A stretch of 64,000 nt of DNA from Croceimicrobium sp963974215 (GTDB lineage: Bacteria; Bacteroidota; Bacteroidia; Flavobacteriales; Schleiferiaceae): the NCBI GenBank assembly GCA_963974215.1, contig CAXBBL010000005.1:186001-250000 (forward strand), in the 5' to 3' direction. Numbering within the stretch: position 1 is the stretch's first letter; each line of letters starts with the position of its first letter. Below, piece by piece: positions 42,608 to 50,096 of the stretch. The position numbers were made by a program, and so were the translations under genes. The notes beneath the pieces were generated by a model that saw only the letters and a list, made by a program, of their open reading frames with translations, did not search any database and was not told where the DNA came from.

Positions 42608-43363
42608 ATGCGATATAGTATAATTTTATGTATTTTTAGTTTCTACGCATCTGCGCAAAGCGCCTTTAATAGTGACAGGCCGGGGCAGAGTTATTCGCCC
42701 ATTAGCTTAGAAGCACGACAAATAGTGGTACAGCAAGGCTTTGAGTTTGGGGCGGCTTTATTAGATAGCATTACCACACAGAGAAATACAAGCTATTTTA
42801 CCGAAGTTCGTGTGGGTCTTGGTGAAAATTTTGAAGCGGGCTTAGGCTACGGAAATCAGTGGTTGAATAATACTATAACAGACAATAATTTTAATTTACA
42901 GGCAGCGCAAAATCCTTGGTTGATGCTGCGTTATTCCCTCAATTTAAATTCACCTAAATGGCATTTAGGGTTTTTAGTTCGATCGCAAATAAATAATTTG
43001 GAATATCGCGGAATTTTGTCCTACGATTTTTTAGAAGATTTAAGCTTTACAATAAATTATGGGATCTTTCACGATGGTGAAAGGGTGGATGGTTTTTATA
43101 CCATAAATGCAAGCTATGCCTACCAGCGTTTTTCCTATTTTATCGAAGCTTACGGTGCTAATTATTACACCATTGGTGGTCGCGATTTCCGAGCTTATAA
43201 TATGGGCGGCAGTTATTCTTTTAGTCCCAATTTTCAGATGGAAATTTTTGCGGGTTGGCAGCGCAGCAGATTTAATCAGAATGTAACCCAGCCCTTTATA
43301 AATGCCGGTTTTTCTTGGTTAATCGATTTCCAAAAGGAAGAAGAGGAAGAAAAAGATTTATGA
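42608..43363 (+). CDS. Predicted outer-membrane beta-barrel protein
   Basis: A 251-residue exported protein with a signal peptide (IILCIFSFYASAQS) and a mature part starting FNSDRPGQSYSP, an opening typical of Bacteroidota putative transporters of the phenol-degradation/meta-pathway barrel family. Alternating aromatic strands (YFTEVRVGLGENFEAGLGYG, FQMEIFAGWQRSRF) support a barrel. Substrate is unknown. The C-terminus is very acidic (KEEEEEKDL). It is packed 1 bp after mgtE and overlaps the next ATG (ATGA). Confidence 0.8.
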   Translation: MRYSIILCIFSFYASAQSAFNSDRPGQSYSPISLEARQIVVQQGFEFGAALLDSITTQRNTSYFTEVRVGLGENFEAGLGYGNQWLNNTITDNNFNLQAAQNPWLMLRYSLNLNSPKWHLGFLVRSQINNLEYRGILSYDFLEDLSFTINYGIFHDGERVDGFYTINASYAYQRFSYFIEAYGANYYTIGGRDFRAYNMGGSYSFSPNFQMEIFAGWQRSRFNQNVTQPFINAGFSWLIDFQKEEEEEKDL

Positions 43364-44298
43364 GGGTTTTCATCATCGATACAGTCCACCCTAGTCTCTT
43401 AGCTGGTCTGCGCCAGATGGGTTTTTCTGTTCATGAAGAATACCAAAAAAAGTCAGCGGATATAGCTTGGAATCAAGTGGAGGGCCTGGTAATTCGTAGC
43501 CGCTTTCCGCTCGATGCGTCTTTATTAGCACAGGCGACTAATTTAAAATTTATCGCTCGCGTAGGGGCCGGTTTGGAAAACATCGACTGTGATTTCTGCG
43601 CAGCAAAATGCATTGAACTTATAGCCGCTCCAGAAGGTAATCGCAATGCCGTGGCCGAGCATGCCTTGGGAATGTTACTTTCCATACTAAATCGCCTGCG
43701 CATTGCCGACCGTGAAGTACGTTCGGGGATATGGTTAAGGGAGGAAAATCGAGGTTTTGAAATCGCAGGTAAAACGGTAGGTATTCTTGGTTTTGGTCAA
43801 ATGGGCTCTGCTTTCGCAGAAAAGTTAGCATCCTTCAATTGTCGCATTCTTAGTTTTGATAAGTACAAGCGTAATTATGCTACAGCAGGAATTGAGGAGG
43901 TGGACTTAGAAACCCTTCAGGCGGAAGCCGATATACTGAGCATACATATTCCCCAAACAGCAGAAAATATTAAATTGGTGAATGCCGAATTTTTAAATCA
44001 ATTCAAAAAACCGATCTACTTAATTAATACGGCCCGCGGCAAAATTGTAGACAGTGATGCCTTAGTGGCTGCTTTAGAATCGGGAGCCGTTTTAGGGGCT
44101 TGTTTGGATGTACTTGAGTACGAAAAATCGAGTTTCGAAAATATCTTTCAGGGCGATAAACCAGCGGCCCTTGACTATTTATTAAAGAGCGATAAGCTTA
44201 TTCTCAGTCCGCATATTGCCGGGTGGTCTTTTGAGTCAAATGAAAAAATGGCACAAGTGATTTTAGACAAATTAAAAGCAATGAATTATGAGTTATAA
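43360..44298 (+). CDS. D-2-hydroxyacid dehydrogenase (phosphoglycerate dehydrogenase-like)
   Basis: A 312-residue NAD-dependent dehydrogenase. Start is ATG 43360, in an ATGA overlap with the upstream gene; the longer TTG reading from 43315 is not supported. The Rossmann motif GILGFGQMGSAFAEKL is central, and the catalytic Arg (LINTARGKIVD), Glu (DVLEYE) and His (LSPHIAGWSFES) are present. It could be serine-biosynthetic SerA-like or a glycerate/hydroxypyruvate reductase. No ACT domain is attached. It overlaps the GNAT gene by 11 bp. Confidence 0.9.
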   Translation: MRVFIIDTVHPSLLAGLRQMGFSVHEEYQKKSADIAWNQVEGLVIRSRFPLDASLLAQATNLKFIARVGAGLENIDCDFCAAKCIELIAAPEGNRNAVAEHALGMLLSILNRLRIADREVRSGIWLREENRGFEIAGKTVGILGFGQMGSAFAEKLASFNCRILSFDKYKRNYATAGIEEVDLETLQAEADILSIHIPQTAENIKLVNAEFLNQFKKPIYLINTARGKIVDSDALVAALESGAVLGACLDVLEYEKSSFENIFQGDKPAALDYLLKSDKLILSPHIAGWSFESNEKMAQVILDKLKAMNYEL

Positions 44299-44572
44299 AG
44301 CAGTTTGGGAAAACAAAGGAGAGGGTCAATACATCTATGAAGTTAAGGGCGAGAAATTAGCTTACATGGATTTATTATTGACGGAAACAGGTAAATTAGT
44401 AATAAAGCACACGGAGGTCGATACTAGCCTAGAAGGGCAAGGTATTGCGAAGAAATTGCTGGAAGAAGTGGCATCTTTTGCACGCTCAAATAATTATAAA
44501 ATACTGCCTGTATGTCCCTTTGCAAAAAATGTAATGTACAAGTATCCAGAACAGTATAAGGACTTGTTGTAA
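44288..44572 (+). CDS. Small GNAT N-acetyltransferase (YjdJ-type)
   Basis: A 94-residue minimal GNAT domain. The acetyl-CoA pyrophosphate loop is EGQGIAKKLLEEV, and the C-terminal PVCPFAKNVMYKYPEQYKDLL (in part) is typical of the short Gcn5-related family. Substrate is unknown. It is the last gene of the M3-rsmA-mgtE run; repeat copy C begins 2 bp after its stop. Confidence 0.9.
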   Translation: MSYKAVWENKGEGQYIYEVKGEKLAYMDLLLTETGKLVIKHTEVDTSLEGQGIAKKLLEEVASFARSNNYKILPVCPFAKNVMYKYPEQYKDLL

Positions 44573-44574
44573 AT

Positions 44575-44837
44575 AACGTGAATTCGACAATAAATTAGAG
44601 CCTCAGATTTTCAATGGAAGGAAAAGACTAGTCTGGATCGTGCAGCTGTAGCGGGCTACAGCAAATGAGCTAGATGCAGGATTTTCATTTTTATTGGAAA
44701 ATCCGTTTAGGCCCCTTCTAAAAAGCGGCTTTCCACGCCTCAGTAGCTCACAATAGCCCGCTATTGCTTCACTGCTTCGGCTTGAAACCCACTATTTACA
44801 AGAGGTCTGAGGCCTAATTTTACGTCGAACTCACATT
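44575..44837 (+). repeat. Intergenic hairpin repeat, copy C (full length, 263 bp)
   Basis: Full-length copy. The ends AACGTGAATTCGA and TCGAACTCACATT are inverted repeats matching at 11 of 13 positions. Internal hairpins are GCTGTAGC-GG-GCTACAGC (44645-44662) and CAATAGC-CC-GCTATTG (44751-44766). It shares block order with copy B (read in reverse) and copy A. It starts 2 bp after the GNAT stop and occupies most of the 346-bp gap before the convergent discoidin gene. There is no coding capacity worth reporting. Confidence 0.92.
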
Positions 44838-44862
44838 AAATAGTAGCTTGTAGGTAAAAGGA

Positions 44863-44893
44863 AAAACAGCCGACACTAAGTGACGACTGTTTT
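44863..44893. terminator. Terminator hairpin between convergent genes
   Basis: AAAACAGCCG pairs with CGACTGTTTT (one mismatch), and inside it CACT pairs with AGTG. On the minus strand the hairpin is followed by TTCCTTTT, so it suits the T9SS discoidin gene ending at 44919; it may also act on the plus strand. Confidence 0.7.
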
Positions 44894-44918
44894 GAAAATT
44901 GTCTATTTAAAACAATGG

Positions 44919-46025
44919 CTATTTTAAAACTACTCTTTTAATGCTATTTCCGGCTTCTCCTTTAAGAAGGACTAGATATAGGCCTCGGGGTAAATTATGT
45001 TCAATCTCTGCCCTGAATGTTGAATTTAGCTCTTTCCGATAAACTAAAGATCCATTTATGTGGTAAATAGAAATAGTATTTAAGGGACTAAGACTCTCAA
45101 CCACAAAGGGGCTAATTGCTGGATTGGGATAAATGGTAATTACATCTGTCAACGGCTTTGCTTCAATATTTAGAGGTTTCAGGGATAGACACAAAGTATC
45201 GTTTGAATTGGAAACATCCATAGTATTTGAAACCCAAACGCAAAGGTCTTCAGTTGAAAGTGATGAAGGCAGGGTGTCTAAAGCTATTGATTGAGAAAGT
45301 AAAACCGTTGTATCGGCTCCAGGAGCAAGCATTAGAAAAAAAGACTCAGTGATAGCACTAGGTGCATTGCTTACTTGATAAGATACATCTATAGTATCCA
45401 AGACTTGGTTCCCAACATTGCTAATTTTAGTGGAGATATGCAATTCTTCATTTCCAATGTCCAACAAGGTATCTGATGTTAATAATGCTGCATCATAGAT
45501 TGAGGCGGGCGGAGGGCTTAAATAAACCTCAATTTCATCGAAGCCGGGGTTGTGATTAACGGGGTTTGTACCAGTATTTAAATTAATAATTCTGAACTTA
45601 CTACCTGTTACGGATGGAAAAGTTAAGGCATAGGCAGAGCCATAAGTGCCCTGACCAATAAAAGATCTTATGTTAATCCATTGTGCACCATTGAAATATT
45701 CCAAATCAGCCGAACCGGTAAAAACAACGCCGTTACCGCCATTGGCTGGTGAGAAGTTAGTTCCTAAATTCACAATTCTGATACTGTCAAATGTTTGAGC
45801 AGTAGTCCAAGTAAATTCCATATAACTTGGTGTTGGCTGATTGGGCGCTGTTCCAACCCAGCCAAAGCTTGATCCATTAATTATACCATCGTTCCAATTA
45901 GAAGGACCATAAGATCCACTTGAACTTGCCGAGGCAGAAGCCACTGAGCTCAAGTTTAAATTAGTTTGTGCCCTTCCTGAAAACACAATCATAACACTAA
46001 AAAGGATGATAAAAATCTTTTTCAT
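44919..46025 (-). CDS. T9SS type A sorting-domain protein with discoidin-like domain
   Basis: A 368-residue secreted protein. A signal peptide (FIILFSVMIVFSGRAQ) precedes a galactose-binding/discoidin-like domain (residues about 25-170; NLSSVASASASSSGSYGPS, NWNDGIING, FDSIRIVNLG), then a CARDB-like beta domain (IYDAALLTSDTLLDIGNEEL onward), and a type A secretion C-terminal domain (ITIYPNPAISPFVVES, GLYLVLLKG, IKRVVLK). Expected to be exported by T9SS and attached at the cell surface, perhaps binding glycans. It lies 23 bp downstream of the lipoprotein B gene on the same strand. Confidence 0.88.
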   Translation of the reverse strand: MKKIFIILFSVMIVFSGRAQTNLNLSSVASASASSSGSYGPSNWNDGIINGSSFGWVGTAPNQPTPSYMEFTWTTAQTFDSIRIVNLGTNFSPANGGNGVVFTGSADLEYFNGAQWINIRSFIGQGTYGSAYALTFPSVTGSKFRIINLNTGTNPVNHNPGFDEIEVYLSPPPASIYDAALLTSDTLLDIGNEELHISTKISNVGNQVLDTIDVSYQVSNAPSAITESFFLMLAPGADTTVLLSQSIALDTLPSSLSTEDLCVWVSNTMDVSNSNDTLCLSLKPLNIEAKPLTDVITIYPNPAISPFVVESLSPLNTISIYHINGSLVYRKELNSTFRAEIEHNLPRGLYLVLLKGEAGNSIKRVVLK

Positions 46026-46048
46026 AGGTGTAAATTTTGGATAATTTA

Positions 46049-46807
46049 CTAATTTGTACTCAATGCTAATGCTTGGTAAGCCTTAATATTAAGGATACTA
46101 AAAAAGTCAACCATTTCTGCCTGAGTTTGCAAGAAGCCTGCACCTTTCTGAAAAACGTCAATAGATTCCCAGCCAATTAAAACTACTTTATCGCCTGTTT
46201 GTAGATCAATAAATTCCTTATCGAATAGGTAGCCATCTTGTTCTTTGATAAGATCAAAGATGCCTTTACGTTTTGCATCAAACTCACTTTCACTACCTTC
46301 TTTCACTGTTCGGGCGGCCACTTCTAAGACATTACCACCCTTTATGTAGTCTTCTAATTTGAAATCACTACCATCGGCAGCTTGAACCGCTAAAAATGCC
46401 TTCATATCGAAAGTCCCAAAAAATTCACCTGCTTCAGTAGACTGCATCAGGTTATTGGCAACTACCTGCATGGCATCGGCTGATTTATAACGTGTCATGC
46501 CCACAAGAACATCGGTATTGTCAGGTTCGGGCATGGTGAAAAATGACTTGAATTCCCAGTCTTTTTCAATGCCTTCTTGGGCTTTTAACTTGCTAATAAA
46601 TGCGCTTCTAGCGGCAAAGAATGCTTCGCCTTGCCCTTCTTTAACTTTACGAATGGCAATTTCGAGTACTGATTTTTGTTCCATTTTTTCTTCGGTTTTT
46701 TGCTGTGAATTAGTTTTAGTCGCCTTCTCCTCAGTGACTTGTTTGCAAGAGATTAAAGTGGCAAAGCCAAGAGAAAGCAAGGCTATTTTTGTTAGGTGTT
46801 TTTTCAT
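46049..46807 (-). CDS. Lipoprotein with two dimeric alpha/beta barrel (ABM-like) domains, B
   Basis: A 252-residue protein with a lipobox (TLISC, Cys21) and then two tandem repeats of a ferredoxin-like alpha/beta unit of about 100 residues: LEIAIRKVKEGQGEAFFAAR with GMTRYKSADAMQ, then LEVAARTVKEGSESEFDAKR with GWESIDVFQ. This looks like an antibiotic biosynthesis monooxygenase (ABM)-type dimeric barrel fused in tandem. It is a paralogue of the protein at 47213-47944. Start overlaps the membrane protein stop by 4 bp. Activity is unknown; it may be an enzyme or a ligand-binding protein facing the periplasm. Confidence 0.75.
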   Translation of the reverse strand: MKKHLTKIALLSLGFATLISCKQVTEEKATKTNSQQKTEEKMEQKSVLEIAIRKVKEGQGEAFFAARSAFISKLKAQEGIEKDWEFKSFFTMPEPDNTDVLVGMTRYKSADAMQVVANNLMQSTEAGEFFGTFDMKAFLAVQAADGSDFKLEDYIKGGNVLEVAARTVKEGSESEFDAKRKGIFDLIKEQDGYLFDKEFIDLQTGDKVVLIGWESIDVFQKGAGFLQTQAEMVDFFSILNIKAYQALALSTN

Positions 46808-47208
46808 TTTTGCTTTAGGGTATGGTTAAGTGATTTTAAGGCAAGAAATTCGGGCACTAAGAAAAAGGCTATCCAAACTAATACTAAGGCAATGGCAGGA
46901 ACTGGCACTGCTTCGGTACTTATTATTACGCCTAAGTCTTGTATTTCGGTAACGATTCTCCCCACGAAAAGTAGGAACAGATACTTAGGCTCCTTGGAAA
47001 GGTAGGCCCAAAGTGCCATGATGCCGAAGGCAATATTTCTCGCTGCAAACATGCCTGTTGCGGTGGATATTTCAGCAAAATCTACTTTGATATTGCTAAA
47101 CATTAAATGTGGAGCCAAGTAGGAAGTTAGTCCGGCACCAATTCCTAAAACCGCTAGAAATAGGGTATAATACTCAATCCACTTTGGGAATTCACGTCTA
47201 ATTTTCAT
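46804..47208 (-). CDS. Small integral membrane protein between the two ABM-like lipoproteins
   Basis: A 134-residue protein with four hydrophobic helices (YYTLFLAVLGIGAGLTSYLA; FAARNIAFGIMALWAYL; LFLLFVGRIVTEIQDLG; AIALVLVWIAFFLV). Start is ATG 47208; a longer reading from 47238 would overlap the upstream gene and add a polar stretch. No named family is recognised with confidence; general resemblance is to small DoxX/DUF4345-like membrane proteins. Tight spacing with both lipoprotein genes (5-bp gap upstream, 4-bp overlap downstream) indicates one operon. Confidence 0.75.
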   Translation of the reverse strand: MKIRREFPKWIEYYTLFLAVLGIGAGLTSYLAPHLMFSNIKVDFAEISTATGMFAARNIAFGIMALWAYLSKEPKYLFLLFVGRIVTEIQDLGVIISTEAVPVPAIALVLVWIAFFLVPEFLALKSLNHTLKQK

Positions 47209-47212
47209 CTGT

Positions 47213-47944
47213 CTATTGGTTTGTGGTGGGAAAAGCAAACTGAGAGGCTACAATCTCGAAAGTGTTGAAGTATTTCTGGGTGATCTCTTCTGTCATTATC
47301 TCTTCTACTAGATTCATAAAGGCTTCTTGACTTTCGTAAACAGTCATACCAACACTCAGCCCTTCAATGTCTTTGCCTCCAACTACTTTAAACTCGTAGC
47401 TTTCCTTCACTCCATCATAGGAGCCTAAGAGTTCTACAAACTTTTTACGGTACTCGTCGAACTCCTTTTCCATCCCAGGCTTTACTCTGCGTACACCTAT
47501 TTCGAGAATTTCGCCCTGCTTAGAAGCTAAATTTTTAAGATTGAATTGTGGGCCTTCACTTTGTTGAACAAAGACATAAGCTTTCAAGTCCATGGTTTTT
47601 TTGAACTTCAAAAACTTGTTTACAACCCCCATCTTGCCTTGTACCTTAGCTACGGTTTTATAGGTTTCGTAATCAGTCATGCCAATAAAAACCTCTCTTT
47701 CGTCGGCTTGAGGTAAAGCATAGAAAGACTGAAACTCTCGGTCGGCCAAAACACCTTCTTGTTCCTTTAAAACGCTAATAAAGTTTTTGCGAGATTCTTT
47801 AAACTTATCGCTCATATCTGCTTTTACCAAGCGGATGGCAATTTCTGTAACCGGTTTTTCCGTTTTTTCGACTAAGGACTTTTTAATAGGTGAGCAGGCA
47901 ATTGTTAAAACACCTAGCAAACCCATAATAACTAATTTCTTCAT
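47213..47944 (-). CDS. Lipoprotein with two dimeric alpha/beta barrel (ABM-like) domains, A
   Basis: A 243-residue protein with a lipobox (LTIAC, Cys17) and two tandem ABM-like units: TEIAIRLVKADMSDKFKESR with GMTDYETYK, then LEIGVRRVKPGMEKEFDEYR with GMTVYESQEAF. The first unit shares KEQEGVLADREFQSFYALP with the related KAQEGIEKDWEFKSFFTMP of the second lipoprotein, showing that the genes arose by duplication. It is the first gene of a three-gene operon divergent from an HxlR regulator, which probably controls it. Confidence 0.75.
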   Translation of the reverse strand: MKKLVIMGLLGVLTIACSPIKKSLVEKTEKPVTEIAIRLVKADMSDKFKESRKNFISVLKEQEGVLADREFQSFYALPQADEREVFIGMTDYETYKTVAKVQGKMGVVNKFLKFKKTMDLKAYVFVQQSEGPQFNLKNLASKQGEILEIGVRRVKPGMEKEFDEYRKKFVELLGSYDGVKESYEFKVVGGKDIEGLSVGMTVYESQEAFMNLVEEIMTEEITQKYFNTFEIVASQFAFPTTNQ

Positions 47945-48000
47945 TTATTTTGATTCTTAAATTCTTTGCGAACTTCTTTACTAATATCTATCTTTGCAAG

Positions 48001-48037
48001 TAGTTACATTTTTAGCTAATAGTTACAAAATAGTTAC
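48001..48037. promoter_or_regulatory. Three direct TAGTTAC repeats in the HxlR/lipoprotein intergenic region
   Basis: TAGTTAC occurs at 48001-48007, 48020-48026 and 48031-48037 between the divergent genes. On the lipoprotein strand the region reads TTTTG, 19 bp, then TAACTACTTG, a possible -33/-7 pair with a weak -7, so the repeats overlap the likely promoter. This fits operator sites, most simply for the HxlR protein. Confidence 0.45.
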
Positions 48038-48064
48038 CTATATTGATTATAAGTAAAATAGAAA

Positions 48065-48442
48065 ATGAAAAAAGTTGAAATAAAATCGAAGCGCTTCGAC
48101 AATATGGTCCAGAATATAGAAAAGTATGGTGGCTGTCCCGTAAGTGCTACTCTAAAATTGATAGGGGGTAAGTGGAAGCCTTTGATTTTATACTTTATTA
48201 ATGTTGATGTAAATAGATTTGGACAGTTACAACGAATGATGCCTGGCTGTAGCAAAAGAATGATGACTACCCAGCTGCGCGAATTGGAAAGTGATGGCTT
48301 AGTCCACCGAGAGGTTTTTGCAGAAGTACCACCCAAAATCATTTATACCCTTACTGCCAAGGGCGAGAGTTTAAGACCACTTTTTAGCGAATTAAGTAAA
48401 TGGGGAATTGAAAACGTATTGGAGCCTAGGTTGAAATCTTGA
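48065..48442 (+). CDS. HxlR-family transcriptional regulator
   Basis: A 125-residue winged-helix regulator. The signature GGCPVSATLKLIGGKWKPLI begins at residue 22, with the conserved cysteine at Cys24; the recognition region CSKRMMTTQLRELESDGLVHR and the wing VPPKIIYTLTAKG follow. In relatives such as YodB and HypR the N-terminal cysteine senses quinones or other electrophiles. The gene is divergent from the ABM-like lipoprotein operon with 120 bp between starts, the usual layout for a regulator and its target. Confidence 0.92.
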   Translation: MKKVEIKSKRFDNMVQNIEKYGGCPVSATLKLIGGKWKPLILYFINVDVNRFGQLQRMMPGCSKRMMTTQLRELESDGLVHREVFAEVPPKIIYTLTAKGESLRPLFSELSKWGIENVLEPRLKS

Positions 48443-48900
48443 GGTTTTTAATCGACTTGATTCAAAACAAAGAAATAGACTTGCAACTTAAGTCTTGTGT
48501 GGTTTATAAGAAATTAATTTCGACGCAAGTCATGCCAAGAGAAGAGTTTTCCGCAGGTAAACCAAGAAGATTTGATGACATATAGCCAAGGAAAAGCATC
48601 GGAAATTCCCATTTTAATTTTAACGTAATTGTTATTAGTAGGTTATCCGGCCTCAATTACGAAGCTTCAAAATAAAAGCCTTTGCCCTAGCGAATTGGGA
48701 AGCGACCAAAGGAAGCTCGCCCACTGAGCTTGGCAAAGGGGAATGTTTTTAAGATGAGGAATTGCAGCCTTGATCTTTTTGTTTCTTTTGCGATCAAGCG
48801 AAAAAGAAAGGAGAATGATCTTGAGAAGTATTACTTTATCGTGAAATATCCATTGAAAATCAGTACATTAAAAAAGATGTCATGGGTAACTTTATATAAT
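48443..48900. other. Gene-free block with inverted repeats; possible dispersed repeat
   Basis: No convincing gene is seen in this 458-bp stretch. It holds CCTTTGCC (48679-48686) inverted as GGCAAAGG (48732-48739), and CTTGATC (48769-48775) inverted as GATCAAG (48792-48798), the latter around a T-rich segment followed by an A-rich one. A 62-codon ORF at 48730-48918 runs into the terminator and has biased Lys content; it is not credible. The block resembles non-coding repeats common in Flavobacteriia, but this could not be searched. Confidence 0.4.
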
Positions 48901-48931
48901 AAAAAAGCCCTCCATTAAGGAGGGCTTTTTT
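48901..48931 (-). terminator. Intrinsic terminator of the ftsK-ribB operon
   Basis: AAAAAAGCCCTCC and GGAGGGCTTTTTT pair perfectly over 13 bp around ATTAA, with T runs on both strands. It is 14 bp past the ribB stop and so ends the minus-strand operon; it may also stop plus-strand reading. Confidence 0.92.
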
Positions 48932-48944
48932 ATTTCTATTGGAA

Positions 48945-50096
48945 TTAATCCATGGTTACATTCTCGGTAATGGTCAGGCCATAACCCGTAATACCTACTC
49001 TTTTAATGGGATTGTTGGTGAGTAATTTCACCTTGCTAATACCAAGTTGGTGAAGGATTTGGGCGCCAATGCCAAAATCACGCGCATCTTTAGTGAAACT
49101 CATACGGCGCTTCGCATCCTTGGCTTCTAAGTTCTCTTTATAGCTGCGAATGCGCTGCAGAAGGTTTCCAGTGGGCATTTCTTGGTTCATATAAACCACC
49201 GCTCCTTTGCCTTCTTGCGCTAATTTGGCTAATGCTTTTCCTAGTTGATGACTGGTATCGCCCGTTAATACCTCAAAAATATCGTTGGCCACCGAGTTGG
49301 AATGCATACGCACTAAAACAGGCTCATCTTTAGTCCAGGTACCCATGCTTAAGGCAAGATGAACTTGGTCGTTGGTAGTTTGTCTAAAAGCCCGTAAGAG
49401 GAAATTCCCGTACTCTGTTGCTAGTTCAAATTCTTCTTCTTTAACGACCAAAGACTCGGCCTCCATGCGGTAGGCCACCAAGTCTTCAATGCTAATTACT
49501 TTTAAATCGAATTTAGCGGCAATTTCTTTTAATTGGGGAAGTCGAGCCATGGTACCATCCTCGTTCATAATTTCCACAATAACACCCGCAGGGGAGAGGC
49601 CCGCTAAGCGCGCTAAATCGATGGCGGCTTCGGTATGACCAGTGCGACGTAAAACGCCACCAGGTTTGGCGATAAGGGGGAAGATATGACCCGGACGATT
49701 TAAATCGTTCGCCGTAGTTTTTGGATCTACTAAGGCTTTAATAGTTTTAGATCGATCTGCTGCCGAAATACCAGTAGTAACACCGTTTCCTCTTAAATCT
49801 ATCGACACTGTAAACTGCGTCAACATTGGATCGGTATTGTCGTTCACCATGGGGTGAAGATTCAATTCCTTACAGCGCTCATCAATTAAAGGAGCGCAAA
49901 TTAAGCCCCGTCCTTCTTTCGTCATGAAATTGATCATTTCGGGGCTTACCATTTCGGCGGCCGCCACAAAATCGCCTTCATTTTCGCGATCTTCATCGTC
50001 TACTACAATTACCACTTTACCGGCTTTAATGTCGGTAATGGCTTCTTCTATTGTGTTCAGTTTAGTGCTGATTTCTTGCTGTTGGCTCCCAAGCAT
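48945..50096 (-). CDS. ribB: 3,4-dihydroxy-2-butanone 4-phosphate synthase with degenerate GTP cyclohydrolase II domain
   Basis: A 383-residue RibBA-like protein. The N-terminal DHBP synthase domain (residues about 12-210) is intact: DDEDRENEGDF, RTGHTEAAIDL and HPMVNDN are present. The C-terminal half aligns to GTP cyclohydrolase II, but the three zinc cysteines are replaced by Ser268, Gly279 and Thr281 in the segment VRMHSNSVANDIFEVLTGDT. It should therefore make the four-carbon riboflavin precursor but not the GTP-derived one. The start overlaps the upstream glycosyltransferase by 35 bp. Last gene of its operon. Confidence 0.93.
   Translation of the reverse strand: MLGSQQQEISTKLNTIEEAITDIKAGKVVIVVDDEDRENEGDFVAAAEMVSPEMINFMTKEGRGLICAPLIDERCKELNLHPMVNDNTDPMLTQFTVSIDLRGNGVTTGISAADRSKTIKALVDPKTTANDLNRPGHIFPLIAKPGGVLRRTGHTEAAIDLARLAGLSPAGVIVEIMNEDGTMARLPQLKEIAAKFDLKVISIEDLVAYRMEAESLVVKEEEFELATEYGNFLLRAFRQTTNDQVHLALSMGTWTKDEPVLVRMHSNSVANDIFEVLTGDTSHQLGKALAKLAQEGKGAVVYMNQEMPTGNLLQRIRSYKENLEAKDAKRRMSFTKDARDFGIGAQILHQLGISKVKLLTNNPIKRVGITGYGLTITENVTMD

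Noticed and set aside
48730..48918. 62-codon plus-strand ORF
   Set aside because: It ends inside a terminator hairpin, is Lys-rich and unlike any family I know, and its first part coincides with inverted repeats.
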